Shown: piece after piece, positions 23,812 to 27,043 of the stretch
How the letters are laid out: every line of letters starts with the position of its first letter
Numbering within the stretch: position 1 is the first letter of the stretch
From: an uncultured Collinsella sp.
GTDB lineage: Bacteria; Actinomycetota; Coriobacteriia; Coriobacteriales; Coriobacteriaceae
DNA: 27,043 nt
NCBI GenBank assembly: GCA_900542275.1
Contig: UQMW01000028.1
Coordinates: 1 to 27,043 of the forward strand
Direction: 5' to 3'
The notes under the pieces: generated by a model
Seen by the model: the letters and a program-made list of their open reading frames with translations, nothing else
Databases searched by the model: none
Told to the model about the DNA's origin: nothing
Program-made: the position numbers and the translations under genes

Positions 23812-25782
23812 ATGGCGAGCGCCAAGCAGAACCGCATCAACCGCATGATCGACGTGCTCGAAAACAGCAGCTCATGGGTGTCTTCCTCGATGCTTGCCGG
23901 CCTTTTGGGCGCGAGTGAGCGAAGCATCCGCAACTATGTTGCAGAGGTCAACGAGACCGGTACGCGACATATCGAATCGTCTAAAGAGGGCTATCGCCTT
24001 GCCACGGCGGCGCCGGCTGCCGCCAGCGCTTCCGCTAGTCCTTGCGAAGGTGTCAATACCCTCCCCGCGAACGCGGACTCCAGGCGCGACTTTACTATCT
24101 CCCGCCTTGTCAACGCATGCGATGGACTCTCCGTCTTTGATATCGCCGATGAGCTCTTTATCAGCGAGAGCACGTTTCAGAGCTCCGTGATGCCGCAGGT
24201 GCGCGCACTCGTGCGGCAGTTCGGCCTCAATGTCGAGACACACGACTACCGCATGACACTCACGGGGCGAGAGGCCGACAAGCGCAAGCTTCTCGGCCAC
24301 ATAGCAACCCACAACTCCTATGGCTATTTCACCTCAACCAAAACGCTCGAAAACATGTTTCCCGACTTTGACGTGCAGGCAACCCTCTCGAGCTTGGTCG
24401 CGATCTGCCAGCGCTCGGATTTATTTATCAACGACTACGCGCTCTCCAACCTGCTCGTGCACCTGTTAGTGATCATCATCAGGCTCACCTCGAACAACGA
24501 GCTCAGCGAGGTGGACGGCCCCATCGATGCAGACGGCCTAGTGGCACAACTCGGGCAGCGCGAGCAGATCGTACGCTGCGCCCAGCGCATCGCCGCCTAC
24601 TTTGAGAAGGAGTTTGGTTGCGCCATCCCACGCGCCGATTTTCAGCAAATCCTGCTGCTTTTGGCGCTTTCCGTCGAACGTTGCGATTTTGACGAGCTCA
24701 ACCGCGAGAAGCTCTCAAGCATCATTGACCGCGATTTTGTAGACATGGTTCTGGGGATTCTCGACGAGTGCGGCAAGCGCTACAACCTACCGCGCTTTAT
24801 CGACGAGCCCATGCGCCTGCAGCTCGTCCTGCATATGTTTAACGCCTACCAACGAGCCGTCTACCACGTAAGCTACCCCAACCCGCTCGCTGCGCAGATC
24901 AAAAGCGAGTACGCACCGGTCTACGACATGGCGGTCTATATCGCCCACCGCTTCTCCACCGCCATGGATATTGAGGTGGGCGAAAACGAAATCGCGTTTA
25001 TCGCCTTTCATATCGGCGCCTATTTTGAGAAGTTCTCCGCACCCGACGGCGCCATCACCTGCACGGTCATCATCGAGGAGTATCACGACTTTGCGCGCAG
25101 GCTTGTCGACGACCTTAAGGCCGAGTTTGGAGACGACATCAGCGTTGTTGCCGTGAGAAGCTGTGATAGCTACCTGGCCGATCCTCCCGAGAGCGATGTG
25201 GTGGTCACTACGGTCGACGTGCCGGTTTGTGGCGGTAGCACCAAGATCTTGATCGGGCCCATCCTCACTAAACAGAACGTGCGAAAGATCCGCGACCGGC
25301 TTTGTGCCATCCAAGAGCGGCGACGGCGCCTCTACGCTCAGGGCCTTTTGGGGCACCTGCTGCGGCCGGAGCTATTTATACGCAACATAGACGCGGTTGA
25401 CGCCACAAGCTGCATCGACCGAATGGGAGAGCTTTTGGCTGCTCAGGAGCTCGTAACGCCCGAATTTATCGCCAACGTGCATCTGCGCGAGAACGTCTCA
25501 TCGACAGCGTTTACTGACTGCCTTGCCATACCCCATGCGATCTCGGTGTATCCCAAGCGCTCGTTTATTGCCGTGGTCCACAATGACGCCCCGATTCCTT
25601 GGGGACGCCACGACGTGCGATTTGTGCTGCTTATAGGTACCGCGCAGGAAGACATGGGGCTCTTTAGAGATGTGCTCGACCTGATTATCGAAGTGTTCTC
25701 CTCGGTAGAGACCACGATGAGGCTCATGCAGACCGACACCTTCGAAGAGTTTCTGGCTGCGTTTACGCACGATATCGGATAA
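23812..25782 (+). CDS. licR: PRD-containing transcriptional activator of the LicR/MtlR type
   Basis: A 656-aa regulator. Domains: helix-turn-helix (about residues 8-62); a second winged helix (about 92-155, ISRLVNACDGLSVFDIADEL); PRD1 (about 175-290, with H217 in LLVHLLV); PRD2 (about 300-410, with H341 and H400); an EIIB-like domain (about 415-500); and an EIIA Fru/Mtl-like domain (about 515-650) with H575 in CLAIPHAI. PTS phosphorylation of PRD and EIIA histidines normally couples activity to substrate uptake and catabolite status. The EIIB part has a cysteine (C417) but no recognisable phosphate loop, so it looks degenerate. The start ATG has GGAGG upstream. It is divergent from, and probably activates, the PTS operon. 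Confidence 0.92.
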   Translation: MASAKQNRINRMIDVLENSSSWVSSSMLAGLLGASERSIRNYVAEVNETGTRHIESSKEGYRLATAAPAAASASASPCEGVNTLPANADSRRDFTISRLVNACDGLSVFDIADELFISESTFQSSVMPQVRALVRQFGLNVETHDYRMTLTGREADKRKLLGHIATHNSYGYFTSTKTLENMFPDFDVQATLSSLVAICQRSDLFINDYALSNLLVHLLVIIIRLTSNNELSEVDGPIDADGLVAQLGQREQIVRCAQRIAAYFEKEFGCAIPRADFQQILLLLALSVERCDFDELNREKLSSIIDRDFVDMVLGILDECGKRYNLPRFIDEPMRLQLVLHMFNAYQRAVYHVSYPNPLAAQIKSEYAPVYDMAVYIAHRFSTAMDIEVGENEIAFIAFHIGAYFEKFSAPDGAITCTVIIEEYHDFARRLVDDLKAEFGDDISVVAVRSCDSYLADPPESDVVVTTVDVPVCGGSTKILIGPILTKQNVRKIRDRLCAIQERRRRLYAQGLLGHLLRPELFIRNIDAVDATSCIDRMGELLAAQELVTPEFIANVHLRENVSSTAFTDCLAIPHAISVYPKRSFIAVVHNDAPIPWGRHDVRFVLLIGTAQEDMGLFRDVLDLIIEVFSSVETTMRLMQTDTFEEFLAAFTHDIG

Positions 25783-25783
25783 A

Positions 25784-25840
25784 GGCTCGACCCGCATCCT
25801 CGACATGCTCGTGGGAGAGCAGCTGCCGAGAATTTACTAG
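25784..25840 (+). pseudogene. Remnant of the hypE 3' end (direct repeat)
   Basis: 57 bp match the last 57 bp of hypE (18697-18753) with five substitutions. In the hypE frame it still reads to a TAG stop. Three changes are silent (CGT/CGC, GAA/GAG, AGG/AGA). Two alter the peptide: Gly to Val, and the essential terminal Cys to Tyr, so PRIC becomes PRIY. It starts two bases after the stop codon of the PRD regulator, in a different frame, and has no start of its own. It is not a gene; it is either one boundary of an island or a leftover of a second hypE. Confidence 0.85.
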
Positions 25841-25963
25841 GGCGGAATTGCACGGCTGGCGCGATGTGGCTTGATATCCCTGGAGATGTTCAGATTCCAG
25901 CCACGCCAGACGCGTAAGCCCAGTATTATGAGGTGCGTTTTAAACCCAATGACGGGAGCTTTC

Positions 25964-26632
25964 ATGGCAGCAGCTTTTTCCACCGTGATCTTTGACCTTG
26001 ACGGCACCATCCTCAACACGCTCGAGGACCTGGCGGCCGCCGGCAACCATACCTGCGAGACGCACGGCTGGCCCACGTTTGCCGTTGACGAGTACCGTTA
26101 CAAGGTGGGAAACGGCATGCTCAAGCTGGTTGAGCGCTTTATGCCCGCCGAGTACGCGGGCGACAGCCGTATGTTTGAGCAGACGCTTGCCGAGTTTAGG
26201 GCTTACTACGGCGAGCACAAGGAGGACCACACCGCACCGTACGCCGGCACGATCGAGATGCTCGACCGCCTGCGCGCCGCGGGCGTGCAGCTTGCCGTGC
26301 TCACTAACAAGGACCACGTCTCGGCCGCTCCGCTTATCGAGAAATACTTTGGTTCCGAGCGCTTTGCGCTGGTGCAGGGCCGCGTCGATGCGCTTCCTCC
26401 CAAGCCCGAGGCGCCTGTTACGCTGCATGTGATGAAAGAGCTAGGCGCCGACCCGGCAACCACACTCTATGTGGGCGATTCCAATGTCGACGTCCTGACC
26501 GGTCACAATGCCGGCCTCAAGAGCGCCGGTGTCAGCTGGGGCTTCCGCGGCCGCGCAGAGCTGGAGTCCGCCGGCGCCGACTACGTGGTGGACACCCAAG
26601 ACGAGCTCTCGGCGCTGATTCTGGGCGAGTAG
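25964..26632 (+). CDS. HAD-superfamily phosphatase, phosphoglycolate-phosphatase-like
   Basis: A 222-aa HAD hydrolase of the Gph/PGP branch. Motif I is FDLDGTILNT (D11 nucleophile, D13), motif II VLTNKDHV, motif III lysine in PPKPEAP, and motif IV YVGDSNVDVLTG. A helical cap domain lies between motifs I and II (about residues 18-90). The ATG at 25964 follows GGGAG; the longer upstream frame crosses the intergenic region. The substrate cannot be told from sequence; 2-phosphoglycolate, other sugar phosphates or nucleotides are all possible. It appears to stand alone. Confidence 0.9.
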   Translation: MAAAFSTVIFDLDGTILNTLEDLAAAGNHTCETHGWPTFAVDEYRYKVGNGMLKLVERFMPAEYAGDSRMFEQTLAEFRAYYGEHKEDHTAPYAGTIEMLDRLRAAGVQLAVLTNKDHVSAAPLIEKYFGSERFALVQGRVDALPPKPEAPVTLHVMKELGADPATTLYVGDSNVDVLTGHNAGLKSAGVSWGFRGRAELESAGADYVVDTQDELSALILGE

Positions 26633-26672
26633 CGGGGCTGTCGCTCAACACGGCTGGATAGATTCTGTCGCG

Positions 26673-26720
26673 CGGAAAGCGCATCCCGTTTTGCCGCCTC
26701 AGAATGGGATGCGCTTTCCG
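26673..26720. repeat. Hairpin repeat unit adjacent to nested-hairpin repeat copy 2
   Basis: CGGAAAGCGCATCCC (26673-26687) and GGGATGCGCTTTCCG (26706-26720) form a perfect 15-bp stem, with further A-T and G-U pairs inside. Its arm shares the GCATCCC block with the outer arms of the repeat at 4609-4720. It begins 40 bp after the phosphatase stop codon. Confidence 0.7.
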
Positions 26721-26733
26721 GTTGAGCCTTGTC

Positions 26734-26830
26734 GGGGAAACGGCATCCCGTTTCAGAGCAATATTCCGGGTCGCACTTTCCGCAACCCACGCCATCCGGA
26801 AACCGTGACCCGCTATTCGGCCAAATACCG
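26734..26830. repeat. Nested-hairpin intergenic repeat, copy 2
   Basis: It carries the same ordered blocks as 4609-4708: GGCATCCCGTTT, ATTCCGGGTCGCA, TTTCCG, CCGGAAAC, GACCCG and TCGGCCAAATA. The inner stem (26766-26782 with 26796-26812) is less perfect than in copy 1. The remaining sequence to the window end contains no gene I can support. Confidence 0.7.
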
Positions 26831-26999
26831 GCTCGTATTTTCCCGAGCATTCGATGCAACGCTGGCGCAAGGAGTGTCCCCAACTGCCGGCAGAAAAGGA
26901 ACGTCCCCAAGTGCCGCCCCAATGACTACCATGGCAACGCCGCAGGTAGAGGACGGACAGCGAGCGGGCACCAGAGCGAACAAATTGGCATGAAAGGAG

Positions 27000-27028
27000 G
27001 ACGGCATAGACCTTCTGGTCATGCCGTC
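27000..27028. terminator. Terminator-like hairpin near the window end
   Basis: GACGGCATAGACC (27000-27012) and GGTCATGCCGTC (27017-27028) pair as a 12-bp stem with a single bulged A and a 4-nt loop. ATCTTTG follows on the plus strand and CTCCTTTC on the minus strand. It may end a minus-strand gene lying beyond the window. Confidence 0.5.
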
Positions 27029-27043
27029 ATCTTTGAATGACAA

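Larger units (their letters stand above)
18697..25840 (+). mobile_element. Candidate genomic island bounded by direct repeats of the hypE 3' end
   Basis: 57-bp direct repeats (18697-18753 and 25784-25840, 52 of 57 identical) bracket 7,030 bp holding the complete beta-glucoside PTS locus and its regulator. Integration into a gene 3' end with restoration of that end is how many site-specific elements insert. Against this, no integrase, transposase or replication gene is visible inside, and the repeats are not identical. Alternatives are recombination between two hypE copies followed by decay, or a satellite element mobilised by a recombinase encoded elsewhere. Confidence 0.35.

Noticed and set aside
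26729..27040. Open frames of about 100 aa near the window end
   Set aside because: They run through the intergenic hairpin repeats, differ freely in frame, and show no recognisable protein.

Overview
The window reads as chromosomal DNA of a high-GC actinobacterium of the Coriobacteriia, most like a gut Collinsella. The grounds are high GC in third codon positions, a dnaK-grpE-dnaJ-hspR order with a MerR-type HspR, anaerobic metabolism (2[4Fe-4S] ferredoxin, [NiFe]-hydrogenase maturation genes) and Collinsella-like protein sequences. The genus is inferred from familiarity, not from a search.

Layout. (1) 47-4346, minus strand: heat-shock locus dnaK, grpE, dnaJ, hspR, with a strong hairpin between grpE and dnaJ. 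(2) 4347-4942: the dnaK upstream region, a nested-hairpin repeat and an orphan terminator-like hairpin. (3) 4943-5210: a ferredoxin gene with its terminator. (4) 5333-9200, minus strand: the complete de novo NAD operon nadA-nadB-nadC-niaR, preceded by a perfect 19-bp-arm palindrome that overlaps a good promoter and is probably the NiaR operator. (5) 9493-11492: a LytTR response regulator and GHKL sensor kinase pair. (6) 11557-12589: an unknown protein, then a divergently transcribed thioredoxin. (7) 12821-18753, plus strand: a small His-containing helical protein, the nickel regulator NikR with a metal-binding N-terminal extension, then hypF, hypC, hypD and hypE. The hydrogenase structural genes, hypA and hypB are not in the window. 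(8) 18989-25782: a beta-glucoside PTS locus on the minus strand (IIB, IIC, IIA, GH1 phospho-beta-glucosidase, HPr and a small membrane protein), facing a divergent PRD-type activator. (9) 25784-25840: a duplicated remnant of the hypE 3' end. (10) 25964-26632: a HAD phosphatase, followed by another copy of the nested-hairpin repeat up to the window end.

Most striking point: the last 57 bp of hypE (18697-18753) recur in the same orientation at 25784-25840, with 52 of 57 bases identical. The repeat begins two bases after the stop codon of the PTS regulator. The whole beta-glucoside locus is therefore bracketed by direct repeats of a gene 3' end. That is the footprint expected of an island integrated at the end of hypE, although no recombinase is visible inside it. 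Other notable signals are the NAD operator/promoter palindrome, several long intergenic hairpins, and 28-bp tandem repeats between the PTS operon and its regulator.
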